Notes: generated by a model from the letters alone, not told the origin. Positions 24,526 to 32,506 are shown, numbered from the stretch's first letter. The stretch is DNA of 64,000 nucleotides from Prochlorococcus sp. AG-409-L14 (GCA_003215545.1 QCKF01000003.1:1-64000); one strand, 5' to 3'. Made by a program: numbers and translations.

Positions 24526-25254
24526 TTGATGGATTGCAAAAAATCAAGTCATGTCAACGGATTTCTAGAGCCGAAGACATTGAATGATCACCTGAAATCT
24601 AGAAATTTTACGCCTTTCTCAATCCACCACTTTTTGCAAAATTACTTACAAAATGGTTTGAGTGTTCAGGAGGGAAAGAAAAGCCTGGAAACCTTAAATA
24701 CACACCATTTAAATAAAGGTCAGACCTTTCTGCTATCCCCACCAGGGTCAGGGGATAATTGTGCACATTTGATCTTTAACAAGGGTTTTGGTCGTCTTGC
24801 AGGATCATTTGGAGGCAACTTTTCTGATATCACTCTTGCCTTTTTTGGGTCTAAAGAGCGGCATTGGCTTAGATTTTCAATGTCAAGCAATTTTCTTTTA
24901 GAAGCTCTTTCTGACAGTTCTATACAAATCGAATATTTAGAACGTTGTCCCAAAAATAATGATTCGATTAAAAAATGGCTTTTCGATCTAAATCTTGTAC
25001 GTCACTCAGTTGGCGCAGAGGCTCGCTTGATCTCTCTAATTAATTTACTTGTATCACGTTTTGGTGTGACTACTAATAACGGATATTTATTGCCCTTTTC
25101 TTTAGAACATTCACGTATTGCAGAATTAATAGGTGTTACACGTTCAACAGTAACTAGAAAATTAGCTTTACTTAAGAGTCAAAATGATTTAGTTTTTGAT
25201 ACAATAAATGGCCAATTACTTATATCTGATAGATTAATTAAGGTTGAAGTTTGA
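24526..25254 (+). CDS. Crp/Fnr-family transcriptional regulator, upstream of the iron ABC ATPase
   Basis: 242 residues. The C-terminal Crp-type winged helix is clear: LEHSRIAELIGVTRSTVTRK at about residues 193-212, with TRSTVTRKL as recognition helix. The N-terminal effector domain is degenerate: the usual cNMP-binding beta roll signature is not visible. The stop TGA shares its last base with the ATG of the ABC ATPase gene, so the two are translationally coupled. It may control that operon and nearby iron genes. A second, different Crp-type gene is 2.3 kb away. Confidence 0.8.
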   Translation: MMDCKKSSHVNGFLEPKTLNDHLKSRNFTPFSIHHFLQNYLQNGLSVQEGKKSLETLNTHHLNKGQTFLLSPPGSGDNCAHLIFNKGFGRLAGSFGGNFSDITLAFFGSKERHWLRFSMSSNFLLEALSDSSIQIEYLERCPKNNDSIKKWLFDLNLVRHSVGAEARLISLINLLVSRFGVTTNNGYLLPFSLEHSRIAELIGVTRSTVTRKLALLKSQNDLVFDTINGQLLISDRLIKVEV

Positions 25255-26336
25255 TGGAACCTTTAATTCAAGACACTCATTTGGAAATAGAGAATCTATC
25301 CTACGCTTATGGGCGTAAAGATATGCAAGACTGGTCCTTAAAAGGTATTAATTTACATATAAATAAAGGAGAACTTCTTGGTTTATTAGGACCTTCAGGC
25401 TGTGGAAAAACAACTTTACTACGTCTAATAGCCGGTTTTGAAAATCCCATGACTGGTTCTATAGCTATTGGTGGAGCTCTAGTGGCTAACGAAAAATTTG
25501 TTCTACCTCCAGAAAGACGTGGCATTGGAATGGTTTTTCAGGATTATGCTCTTTTCCCTCATTTAGATGCCTGGAAAAATGTCTGTTTTGGTTTACGACG
25601 GGGTGACGACAAAACTAGAGCCTTGTGGATCCTTGATTTATTAGGTCTTAGTGATTTTCTTAAACGTTATCCACACGAGCTTTCAGGTGGGCAAAGACAA
25701 AGGCTTGCTTTGGCAAGGGCTTTGGCACCAGGTACTTCTTTAGTTCTTCTAGATGAACCTTTCTCCAATCTTGATGTTGAAGTTAGATTAAGACTTAGGA
25801 GTGAACTTTCTCAGGTCCTGAATTCATGTTCAGCCACTGGACTTCTTGTTACTCATGATCCTCAGGAAGCCTTGGCTATTTGTGATCGAGTAGCGGTCAT
25901 GGAAGCAGGCAAAATCCATCAATGTTCTTCTCCTTATGACCTAGTTAATAAACCTCAAACATCTTTTGTTGCAAGATTCTTGACGCATAGAAATGTTATA
26001 CCTGCTATCTCAGTTAATGGTAAATTATGGACACCTATTGGCCAGATACCTAAACCAGTAAATTCAAATATAAGTGATAAACTAGAACTCTTTATTCCTG
26101 AAGATGCATTACTTGCTAGTTACAATGTTGATGGTAATGCTGTTGTCATTGGTCGAGAATTCTGTGGGAGCTATTGGCTTTTACGGGTAAAAACAAGTAC
26201 ATATATTTTAAGAATATGGAACAGCCTTGAGTATCCATTAGAGGTAGATGATCATTGCGATATAAAATTTCGTGTTGGTAGTAATGGTCTACTTTTTCCT
26301 GGCTCTATATCTTGCAAGCTTTTAGAGAAAGAATAA
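25254..26336 (+). CDS. futC: Iron(III) ABC transporter ATP-binding protein (FutC/FbpC type)
   Basis: 360 residues from the ATG that overlaps the upstream stop by one base (TGATG). GPSGCGKTT (Walker A, near residue 46), LSGGQRQRLALARAL (signature), LVLLDEPFSNLD (Walker B) and VTHD (H-loop) are all present. The C-terminal beta-domain (about residues 240-360) is regulatory. FutC drives import of Fe(III) delivered by periplasmic FutA through FutB; those partners are not in the window. A putrescine or other importer is possible by ATPase alone, but the iron-gene surroundings favour FutC. Confidence 0.75.
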   Translation: MEPLIQDTHLEIENLSYAYGRKDMQDWSLKGINLHINKGELLGLLGPSGCGKTTLLRLIAGFENPMTGSIAIGGALVANEKFVLPPERRGIGMVFQDYALFPHLDAWKNVCFGLRRGDDKTRALWILDLLGLSDFLKRYPHELSGGQRQRLALARALAPGTSLVLLDEPFSNLDVEVRLRLRSELSQVLNSCSATGLLVTHDPQEALAICDRVAVMEAGKIHQCSSPYDLVNKPQTSFVARFLTHRNVIPAISVNGKLWTPIGQIPKPVNSNISDKLELFIPEDALLASYNVDGNAVVIGREFCGSYWLLRVKTSTYILRIWNSLEYPLEVDDHCDIKFRVGSNGLLFPGSISCKLLEKE

Positions 26337-26388
26337 AATCTATTTAACTAATTAAGTACAATTTACTGCTTTTTTGCCTATAAAAAGA

Positions 26389-26529
26389 CTAGTTTTTTCC
26401 GCACTGGCATTTACCACCTTTCCATTTTGAACACTTTTGTTTTTTGCAAGTCTTTTTCTTATAGGCCTTTAAAGGTCTCCGTTGATTATCTTGTTCGGAT
26501 GTGGCCCCAATATTTATACCCATGAACAT
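26389..26529 (-). CDS. Cys/Lys-rich mini-protein in the iron-stress block (46 aa)
   Basis: 46 codons from ATG at 26529 (44 from ATG at 26523). The N-terminal half is polar. The C-terminal half is extremely basic with four cysteines at 28, 33, 41 and 43 (TCKKQKCSKWKGGKCQCGKN). The C-x4-C-x7-C-x-C spacing suggests metal binding or disulfides. It converges with futC (52 bases apart) and starts 14 bases from a perfect palindrome shared with a Crp-type gene. No family recognised; a metal chaperone, a metallothionein-like or a DNA/RNA-binding role are all possible. Confidence 0.5.
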   Translation of the reverse strand: MFMGINIGATSEQDNQRRPLKAYKKKTCKKQKCSKWKGGKCQCGKN

Positions 26530-26542
26530 TTATATGAAGTTA

Positions 26543-26567
26543 GAAATTGAGAGTCAGTCTCAATTTC
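26543..26567. promoter_or_regulatory. Palindromic operator GAAATTGAGA-N5-TCTCAATTTC
   Basis: A perfect 10-bp inverted repeat with a GTCAG spacer. It lies 14 bases upstream of the Cys/Lys-rich mini-gene start and 130 bases before the ferritin gene on the other strand. Its core TTGAGA-N5-TCTCAA recurs exactly upstream of the Crp-type gene at 28159. The odd-length 7-1-7 form (TGA...TCA over 15 bases) resembles Fur boxes. Confidence 0.75.
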
Positions 26568-26696
26568 ATTTTAGTCGTTTTACTGTTGATTCTGCATCGA
26601 GTTTGATTTATTTAAAAGTGATGTATCATTTGGCACAACTGCTGCTCGCTCACTTTGTTCGATCCTTAAGGTCGCATAGAGCGTTTCTAAATCATC

Positions 26697-27254
26697 ATGG
26701 AACTACTAACTCGTCATTCTTCACTGAAAATTTCAACAGGTCCCTCTGGTAGAGCTATAGCAGAGCCTATCGAATCTGATTTGTTAGATGGACTTTATCA
26801 ACATCTGACAATGGAGAGGCAGGCAAGTGCTCATTACTTTGCAGTTTCTCTATGGTTCGCAGAACGAGAATTAAGAGGTTTTTCTAAGTTCTTTAGACAA
26901 GAATGCTTAAATGAGCATGAACATGCAGAGAAGTTTGCAGAGTATTTAATTGCTCGTGGACAAACTGTTGTTTTGCATGATCTTCCTGCACCAAATCAAA
27001 ATTGGACTTCAGTCGAAGACATAATGAAAGTATCTTTTCAGATGGAATCTGATGTAACTACATCTTTACAGCAATTATATTCAGTAGCAGAAAGATCTTC
27101 TGATGTCAGAACAACTGTATTTTTAGATCCAACAGTTGAAAGTCAATTGTCATCTGAGGATGAATTTGCTTATTTATTAGGTCGAGTAAAATTTGCAAAT
27201 AATGAACCATCAGCATTATTAATTATTGATGGTGAGTTGTCAAAACAAGTTTAG
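26697..27254 (+). CDS. Ferritin, divergent copy
   Basis: 185 residues with an N-terminal extension of about 24. The four-helix ferritin body is recognised: LTMERQASAHYFAVSLWF in helix A, NEHEHAEKFAEYL in helix B (E-x-x-H ligands kept), and QMESDVTTSL in helix C. In helix D the region VESQLSSEDEF replaces the usual WFVxEQxxEE, so one or two acidic ligands near the ferroxidase or third iron site seem lost. It stores iron. The gene pairs with a more standard ferritin at 29923-30450. It converges with 27283-27552. Confidence 0.85.
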   Translation: MELLTRHSSLKISTGPSGRAIAEPIESDLLDGLYQHLTMERQASAHYFAVSLWFAERELRGFSKFFRQECLNEHEHAEKFAEYLIARGQTVVLHDLPAPNQNWTSVEDIMKVSFQMESDVTTSLQQLYSVAERSSDVRTTVFLDPTVESQLSSEDEFAYLLGRVKFANNEPSALLIIDGELSKQV

Positions 27255-27282
27255 TATATAAAGTCAACTTTATTAGATTAAG

Positions 27283-27552
27283 TTAGTTTATTGGTCGCTT
27301 ACATATTTCAATTAGGAAATCTATTGAGAGTGGATCTATTGCTTTGGTAAGTTTTAATGAATGTGCATTTCTTAATAGTTCAAATCTTCTTATCTCTAGC
27401 ATTGATAATTCTTTCTTTAATCTATTGATAAGGGTATTATCCTTGGTATTTCTTATGGATGAGCAGATACTTATGCAACGCGCACGAATCATATAAGTTT
27501 CGCGAGTAAGTGAAGCAACAATTGAGTCAGAGAAATTAACTACTTTATTCAT
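27283..27552 (-). CDS. Hypothetical helical protein downstream of the Crp-type gene (89 aa)
   Basis: Soluble and helical. The middle (NRLKKELSMLEIRRFELLRN) is a likely coiled coil, and it has Cys at three places, including the pair in RCISIC. It follows the Crp-type regulator gene by 13 bases on the same strand, so both probably share one transcript and the palindromic control site. No family recognised. Confidence 0.6.
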   Translation of the reverse strand: MNKVVNFSDSIVASLTRETYMIRARCISICSSIRNTKDNTLINRLKKELSMLEIRRFELLRNAHSLKLTKAIDPLSIDFLIEICKRPIN

Positions 27553-27565
27553 TTACTTGACTAAA

Positions 27566-28159
27566 TTATGCTGCTAAAGGGGATGATTCAATCAAGGCAG
27601 GGGCAAGTCTTAAGATAGGCTCACCTGTTGGTACATTCAGCAAATCTGCTGATCTTAATCTAGAGATAAGACGTGTTGAAGTGACACGAGTAGAACCTAT
27701 TAGTTCACCAATTCTTTCGTGTGTAAGTCTGAAGGGTAGATGACACCAGTCACCACATCTTCTTCCGAGTCTGTTTACTAGAAGAGCAAGTAATGCTTGC
27801 AATCTTTGTTCTGCACTACCTAAATGTCGAATTCTAAGTAATTGAAGAGTCCATTCATTTACTGCGTCATAACCTTGAGAATCTGCCACTTCTGCGTCAC
27901 TTCTAAAACATAGAGGTGTTAATGCTTCAACGCATACACCCTCGCTACATAAACGATCAGTTCTAAGTTGATCACCAGCCTGCAAGAAGGCAAGTGTCAT
28001 TCCTTCGGTTTCTTCGCATGGGCAATAAACACGTGCTACGCCTTCTATTACTTCAAGGCAAGCATCACCTGATCTGGCAGATGGATCTATCAGCACTGAC
28101 TGTCCAGTAGGCATACGAACAGCCGACAATGGTTCATCTGGTAAAAAGCGAAAGCTCAT
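27566..28159 (-). CDS. Crp/Fnr-family transcriptional regulator
   Basis: 197 residues. The short N-terminal beta-roll domain has several Cys (VYCPCEETEG and LCSEGVC), which could sense metal or redox state. The C-terminal winged helix reads LTHERIGELIGSTRVTSTRL (recognition helix TRVTSTRLI, close to NtcA's). Its GC-richer codon use and many CGT/CGA codons differ from its neighbours. A perfect palindrome lies 19 bases before its start codon, which points to autoregulation or control by Fur. Marine Synechococcus PtrA is a relative by type; a direct equivalence is not shown. Confidence 0.82.
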   Translation of the reverse strand: MSFRFLPDEPLSAVRMPTGQSVLIDPSARSGDACLEVIEGVARVYCPCEETEGMTLAFLQAGDQLRTDRLCSEGVCVEALTPLCFRSDAEVADSQGYDAVNEWTLQLLRIRHLGSAEQRLQALLALLVNRLGRRCGDWCHLPFRLTHERIGELIGSTRVTSTRLISRLRSADLLNVPTGEPILRLAPALIESSPLAA

Positions 28160-28177
28160 TATGTGATTTTTTCTGCT

Positions 28178-28198
28178 TGTTGAGAAGTCATCTCAACA
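28178..28198. promoter_or_regulatory. Palindromic operator TGTTGAGA-N5-TCTCAACA
   Basis: A perfect 8-bp inverted repeat with an AGTCA spacer, 19 bases upstream of the Crp-type gene. Same core (TTGAGA-N5-TCTCAA) as at 26543-26567. About 30 bases further upstream the half-sites recur in everted order, TCTCAA (28230-28235) and TTGAGA (28250-28255). Confidence 0.75.
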
Positions 28199-28311
28199 TA
28201 TACCCATTGAATGCCTTTTTGCAAGCGATTCTCAATAGCAAGTGCACTGTTGAGACCTCTTTGACCAATTTGACCTATTTATGTTTGATTGATCACACTT
28301 AGGAGTAGTTA

Positions 28312-28419
28312 ATGACAGCATTAGGCCGACTTTCTTTGAAAAATGTTGATTTAAGGATTTCATTTTCTTATATGAAATGCTTAGGCAAGTTTTTTAATTG
28401 CCAGTTTTTGATGCACTGA
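28312..28419 (+). CDS. Possible tiny protein (35 aa)
   Basis: ATG-started ORF with AGGAG 7 bases upstream. It reads MTALGRLSLKNVDLRISFSY and ends FNCQFLMH. The TTGACC-rich sequence before it could be a promoter. Amino acid composition is only average, so this may be a chance ORF or a small-RNA gene. Confidence 0.3.
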   Translation: MTALGRLSLKNVDLRISFSYMKCLGKFFNCQFLMH

Positions 28420-28458
28420 TAAGATTTTTCGTTCATTTATCTGGTTATTCAGCAATAG

Positions 28459-28486
28459 AAAAGCCTCGTCTATGACGAGGCTTTTT
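28459..28486. terminator. Terminator downstream of pcb
   Basis: AAAAGCCTCGTC pairs with GACGAGGCTTTTT around TAT. It has T-runs on both sides and sits 59 bases past the pcb stop on the minus strand, so it ends the pcb mRNA. It could also end the tiny plus-strand ORF at 28312. Confidence 0.88.
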
Positions 28487-28544
28487 GTTGCTGAAAGTTA
28501 GTTTTTAGAGTTTTGTCCTTTTAGGAGAAATCTCTAAGTCAGCT

Positions 28545-29606
28545 TTAGTTACCGGCGGTAATTTTTACGTTCTCCATGTTTTCGAACGCTTTGCCCACGC
28601 GACGGAAGTCAAATCCCATGGCTCTAAGTGCATGCCATAGATGGCCTTGCAAGAAGAAGAAACCAAGATAAAAGTGGACATTGGAAAGCCAGGCTCTAGC
28701 TGTATGGGTATCCCCTACTAATGATGAATCAGTATCAATAAAGTAAGGAGCGAAATCGAATTGAAGTTTCAATACATCACCATAAAGCTCTGTTGGATAA
28801 ATGGTGGTGTTAGTAGAGCACCAGAAAGCAGCGACGAATGCCATATATGCAACTCCAGCTAGGGAGTAAGAAAGTACGGCTTCAGCTGAAAGCAATCCTT
28901 TACCTTTGAATTCGGTGTATTCACCAAATTGCTTTGTGGCAATGTGAAAAGCTCCTCCAATGATGGTGAAGAACGCCAAGAAAGCGTGTCCACCCATTAC
29001 ATCTTCCAAGCTATTAATAGATAGGAAATCACCTTGATGATTCCAAATCATGCCGAAGTCAAGGTTGTATTGAACCTGACGGGTTACACCCGCTGCACTA
29101 TCCCAAATGCCGTGGATTCTTGCCCATTCAACAAACTGAATGTTGCCTAGTCCTAGGAAGATTAGGTGGTGGCCAAGAATAAAAGTGAGCCTATTGGGAT
29201 CATCCCATTCGAAGTCAAATTTTCTTGGTCTGCTGCCTTCTGGATAGTCTCCAAGGTCTCCTTCGTATTTCATGGAGTGGAGTAAGCCACCGGCTCCTAA
29301 AACTCCAGAGAAAATCAGATGAAGGACAGCTATTACGGTGCAACCATAAGGCTCAGTAATAACACCGTTCTCAATTCCACCAATTCCAAGGCCTGCTAAG
29401 TGAGGCAGGCAAATGAGTCCTTGGTTGCCCATAGGCAATGAGGAGTCGTAGCGAGCTAGTTCAAAAAGGGTGAACGCACCTGCCCAAAACATCATCAAGC
29501 CAGCGTGAGCAGCATGGGCAGCGATGAATTTTCCTGAGCGGTTTGTTGTCCCTGAATTACCCGCGTACCAGTCATAGGTAACGTTAGGGTTCCCGTAGGT
29601 CTGCAC
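28545..29606 (-). CDS. pcb: Chlorophyll a/b-binding light-harvesting protein Pcb (IsiA/CP43 family)
   Basis: 353 residues with six membrane helices, as in Pcb and IsiA. Clear family pieces: the N-terminal MQTYGNPNVTYDWYAGN, FIAAHAAHAGLMMFWAGAFT with chlorophyll-ligating His residues, ILGHHLIFLGLGN, MGGHAFLAFF and the final HFYLGFFFLQGHLWHALRAM. The large lumenal loop of CP43 is missing. The protein forms antennae with divinyl chlorophyll around photosystem I or II. Its place beside flavodoxin and ferritins suggests an iron-stress-induced Pcb. It ends at a strong terminator. Confidence 0.95.
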   Translation of the reverse strand: MQTYGNPNVTYDWYAGNSGTTNRSGKFIAAHAAHAGLMMFWAGAFTLFELARYDSSLPMGNQGLICLPHLAGLGIGGIENGVITEPYGCTVIAVLHLIFSGVLGAGGLLHSMKYEGDLGDYPEGSRPRKFDFEWDDPNRLTFILGHHLIFLGLGNIQFVEWARIHGIWDSAAGVTRQVQYNLDFGMIWNHQGDFLSINSLEDVMGGHAFLAFFTIIGGAFHIATKQFGEYTEFKGKGLLSAEAVLSYSLAGVAYMAFVAAFWCSTNTTIYPTELYGDVLKLQFDFAPYFIDTDSSLVGDTHTARAWLSNVHFYLGFFFLQGHLWHALRAMGFDFRRVGKAFENMENVKITAGN

Positions 29607-29922
29607 GAGACAAAAAGATTAAGGGGCGAAACAACAGTATTTTCACCTGGTTCGATCTGCCTGAACTCTTCACATGGCTTATTAAATATGTTCTATATGC
29701 ACATATATACAGTCTCATTAGTTACCTAAAAAGCTCAATTGTGAGGAATTTAAGTAATTAGAGTGCTTTTCCTCGAACCCAGTGAGGTTTGATGAACGAA
29801 ATATTCGTTGATTGCTAATACCAAATAAACTTGTGCAACTTTTTTTAAACAAATTGCTTGACAATATCTTGCTGAAGTATCTACTCGAACTCGTTATAGG
29901 ATTTTTTATCTTGCGACAATCT
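29607..29922. other. Promoter region of pcb
   Basis: 316 bases with no ORF of note. A short CTCA-ATTG-TGAG repeat at 29734-29745 partly resembles the TGAGA/TCTCA half-sites nearby but is not the same element. Downstream of the ferritin at 29923 I saw no clear terminator. Confidence 0.4.
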
Positions 29923-30450
29923 TTACTCTTCGCTTAAGCCTCTTGGGTTGCCTTTTACGGTCTTTAAGGCATTCCCATCTAGAAACTGTTGATCAAGTAA
30001 AAGTAAAGCAGCACTGTTATCACTTGCTAAACGAAGTCTTTTTCTAACAAATCTTGCTTCTGCTTCTTCTTGCAATTGCTCTGCAACAAACCAATCAAGC
30101 ATTGCTGTGGCACTTCTCTCGCCAGCTTTCTCAGCAATTGAATAAATACGGTTTATGGAAGCTGTAACAGCTTGCTCCATTTCATAAACCTGATCAAAAA
30201 GGCTTTGTGTTGATGTCCAGCTTCTTTGTGGCGCATCTACGCTTGGGAGTTCTACTTGTTCATCACAATCAACTAAATAGCCAATCAGCCTGTCGGCATG
30301 AGTCCTTTCTTCTTGGCTTTTTTTCTGCATATAGAGAGAAAACCCTGCTAAATCCTTTTCTCTAAGCCAGATAGCCATGGCAAGATAGGTATGACTTGCC
30401 TGGAATTCACAAGAAAGATGGTTATTGATTGCTTTTGCTAGATCTTGCAT
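29923..30450 (-). CDS. ftn: Ferritin
   Basis: 175 residues with a standard ferritin body. Ferroxidase ligands can be followed: Glu in LSCEFQASHTYLAM (helix A), E-x-x-H in KSQEERTHADRL (helix B), Glu in YEMEQAVTASI (helix C), and DWFVAEQLQEEAEARF (helix D). It oxidises Fe(II) and stores Fe(III) in 24-mers. The second ferritin nearby is more divergent. It is transcribed toward pcb but separated from it by about 300 bases. Confidence 0.93.
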   Translation of the reverse strand: MQDLAKAINNHLSCEFQASHTYLAMAIWLREKDLAGFSLYMQKKSQEERTHADRLIGYLVDCDEQVELPSVDAPQRSWTSTQSLFDQVYEMEQAVTASINRIYSIAEKAGERSATAMLDWFVAEQLQEEAEARFVRKRLRLASDNSAALLLLDQQFLDGNALKTVKGNPRGLSEE

Positions 30451-30599
30451 CTTAGATAGTGGATATAATTAAACTATAAAATATTAGCTTACTTACGCTT
30501 AAATATTTTGAAATTAGTAACTTATTTTTGTTTCTGAGACTAATTCTTTAATAATCAAAAAATAATTTTTGTTATGATCTCTAAAGTTGAACATGTGAT

Positions 30600-31346
30600 G
30601 TGACTTCAAGGATTTCTATTCAACGTGAGCAAATTTTGATTGAGATATTGTCAGACATTGCACCATTTAGTTCTAATAGAGTTCGATTGATATTGTTTTT
30701 GGGATGTTTTGGTGATTTTGATAGTATAGAGTATTGCCAGTTATTAAAAAAACAATTATCTAAAATTAACTCTACAAATTTAGAAATTATTGTAATAGGC
30801 ATAGGAAATAACTCATCAAAGTTACGTTTTAGTAAATACACAGGAATACCTCCCGAATATATATATGTGCAGCTTGATTCAACTCTTCACAAAAAACTTC
30901 AACTATCTACAGGAATTGATACCGGATTAGGTAATTGCGTCAATTTTCTATTGATGTGTATGGGTGTTAATTCAGCCTCTACTTTGTTTGAAGTTTTGCG
31001 TGGTTATACAGGTGATAGATCTGCAAAGCCTACTTTCACGAACAATGAAATAATAAGCATAGGACAATTTAAGTTTGATATCTCGGAGCTATTCAATAAA
31101 TTTAAGAAACCAGAATTTCAGAGGCCTTTTGAATTGGCAACATTGAGATTGATTAATATGATAGAGATTCTGTCGAATTGGAGTATTTATTTCCCTTTTA
31201 ATGAATATATAACTCAAAGAGGTGCAACCTTTATTTTAGACGAGGATGATAAGCTCGTTTACCATCATTGTCCTGATGGCTTGCTAAGTTTCTCTCCTGA
31301 TATGTCTAGGCCACTTGATTTTCTAAATCCTTATCTAGAGGTTTAG
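30600..31346 (+). CDS. AhpC/TSA-like (peroxiredoxin-fold) protein
   Basis: 248 residues from GTG; no ATG fits. Residues about 28-190 have a thioredoxin-like fold of the AhpC-TSA_2 type, with LILFLGCFGDFDSIEYCQLL. The two Cys near the first strand (LGCFGDFDSIEYC) are not in a CxxC. LEIIVIGIGNNSSKLRF and RGATFILDEDDKLVYHHCPD mark the fold. The likely role is peroxide or redox handling, but the catalytic residue is not certain. The divergent ferritin shares its promoter region. Confidence 0.7.
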   Translation: MTSRISIQREQILIEILSDIAPFSSNRVRLILFLGCFGDFDSIEYCQLLKKQLSKINSTNLEIIVIGIGNNSSKLRFSKYTGIPPEYIYVQLDSTLHKKLQLSTGIDTGLGNCVNFLLMCMGVNSASTLFEVLRGYTGDRSAKPTFTNNEIISIGQFKFDISELFNKFKKPEFQRPFELATLRLINMIEILSNWSIYFPFNEYITQRGATFILDEDDKLVYHHCPDGLLSFSPDMSRPLDFLNPYLEV

Positions 31347-31369
31347 AGTCTCTAGAATTTCTAGATAAG
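31330..31369. repeat. Inverted repeat at the end of the AhpC-like gene
   Basis: CTTATCTAGA (in the last codons) pairs with TCTAGATAAG over a 20-base loop that holds a smaller palindrome, TAGAGTCTCTA. A T-rich stretch follows downstream (TTTTTAATC), so it may work as a weak terminator before the next gene. Confidence 0.5.
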
Positions 31370-31403
31370 ATCTTTATCTCAATTTTTAATCTATTTTTAA
31401 ACA

Positions 31404-31613
31404 ATGACTAAATTTATATGCAATATCTGTGGTAGCAGAGATTCAAGAGCTGATCGAGCTCTTGCTGGAAGGATGGTTTGTAATGCATGCGGAGCTCCAT
31501 ATGGCGCCACAAGAAGTATTAAGAGAAGAATAAACTCCTATTCAATATTAAATAAGAAAAATATTTTTGTATTGCTACTTGGAGCAGTTTTTATAATTAT
31601 TATATTAAATTGA
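31404..31613 (+). CDS. Zinc-ribbon membrane protein (69 aa)
   Basis: CNICG and CNACGAPYG form a zinc ribbon (two CxxC, residues 6-9 and 26-29). A basic linker (TRSIKRRINSY) leads to one C-terminal membrane helix (NIFVLLLGAVFIIIIL, residues about 53-68). It is tail-anchored, with the zinc domain in the cytoplasm. It overlaps the convergent ABC gene by 9 bases. No family recognised. Confidence 0.65.
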   Translation: MTKFICNICGSRDSRADRALAGRMVCNACGAPYGATRSIKRRINSYSILNKKNIFVLLLGAVFIIIILN

Positions 31614-32399
31614 AATCATATGTATATAGCCTTCTGATTTTACGACTTTAATATTTGTCTCGAATAGCAGACTTAATTTCTCGCTATTAAGTTCCCCCCC
31701 TAATGATCCGTCTCCTAGTATTTTACCATTTTTCAGGAGGATTACGCGTTTCATATTCTCTGTAATAGTTTCAGATCTATGTGTTACTTGAATAATAGTT
31801 GTTTGCTCTTCATTGCATATTGTTTTTATTAATTTAAGAAGATTTAGTCTAGCTTTTATATCTAAATTTGATGTTGGTTCATCTAGAATTAGTATCTTTG
31901 GCTTATTAACGATAGACCTAGCTATGATTGCCCTTCTTTTTTGACCATCTGATAATTCTCCATATCTCTGATGAGCTAATTCCTGAATCTCGAGTTTTTC
32001 AAGAGCTATATTCGTTAATTCAATGTCTTTTCTAGAAACATGATCTTTACTTTTTATATAAAAACGACCATATATTCCAGATAATACTATGTCTATTATT
32101 TTTATGTTATTTGGTATGTGAGATTCGATATCAGATGATAGAAAGCCAATCTTCTCTCTTATTTCTTTTAGTTTTATATTTTCCTTGCCAAAAATAATTA
32201 GCTTAGAGTCTTTCCTTACAATTGGATATATGCTTCTATTTATAAGCTTGATAAGAGCACTCTTTCCTGAACCATTTGGACCAAGTATTGCAGTGTGTTC
32301 TCCATGACTTAATTGTAAATTAATCCCGTTAAAAACCTTTTTATTGCCAATATAAGCGTGTATGTTCTTTAATTTTAACCAGCTATTATTTTCTCTCAT
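31605..32399 (-). CDS. ABC transporter ATP-binding protein (ModF/YlmA-like)
   Basis: 264 residues: GPNGSGKS (Walker A), LSDGQKRRAIIARS (variant signature with LSDGQ), ILILDEPTSNLD (Walker B) and VTHR (H-loop). No membrane domain or partner gene is adjacent, so the substrate is open; a metal or iron-complex uptake role is only inferred from the iron-stress neighbours. High content of ATA/AAA codons. Confidence 0.8.
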   Translation of the reverse strand: MRENNSWLKLKNIHAYIGNKKVFNGINLQLSHGEHTAILGPNGSGKSALIKLINRSIYPIVRKDSKLIIFGKENIKLKEIREKIGFLSSDIESHIPNNIKIIDIVLSGIYGRFYIKSKDHVSRKDIELTNIALEKLEIQELAHQRYGELSDGQKRRAIIARSIVNKPKILILDEPTSNLDIKARLNLLKLIKTICNEEQTTIIQVTHRSETITENMKRVILLKNGKILGDGSLGGELNSEKLSLLFETNIKVVKSEGYIHMISI

Positions 32400-32419
32400 T
32401 TTTAAGATTAAATTTTTAC

Positions 32420-32454
32420 ATAAATAGCATCTTATTAAATAAAATGCTATTTAT
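32420..32454 (-). terminator. Hairpin between flavodoxin and the ABC gene
   Basis: ATAAATAGCAT pairs with ATGCTATTTAT over a 13-base loop, between the flavodoxin stop and the ABC start on the minus strand. It is A/T-only apart from two GC pairs, so it is weak, and may instead sit in the ABC gene's 5' UTR. Confidence 0.4.
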
Positions 32455-32506
32455 TTTAATAATTGACAGATTATCTTGCTAAGCTTTGGCCTTTTGTATT
32501 AAAAAC

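Noticed and set aside
26501-26752. 83-codon plus-strand ORF before ferritin
   Set aside because: Runs over the palindromic operator and the ferritin start, with unconvincing composition.
28312-28419. Calling the 35-codon ORF a definite gene
   Set aside because: The ribosome-binding site is good but the sequence composition is ordinary; kept only as a low-confidence feature.
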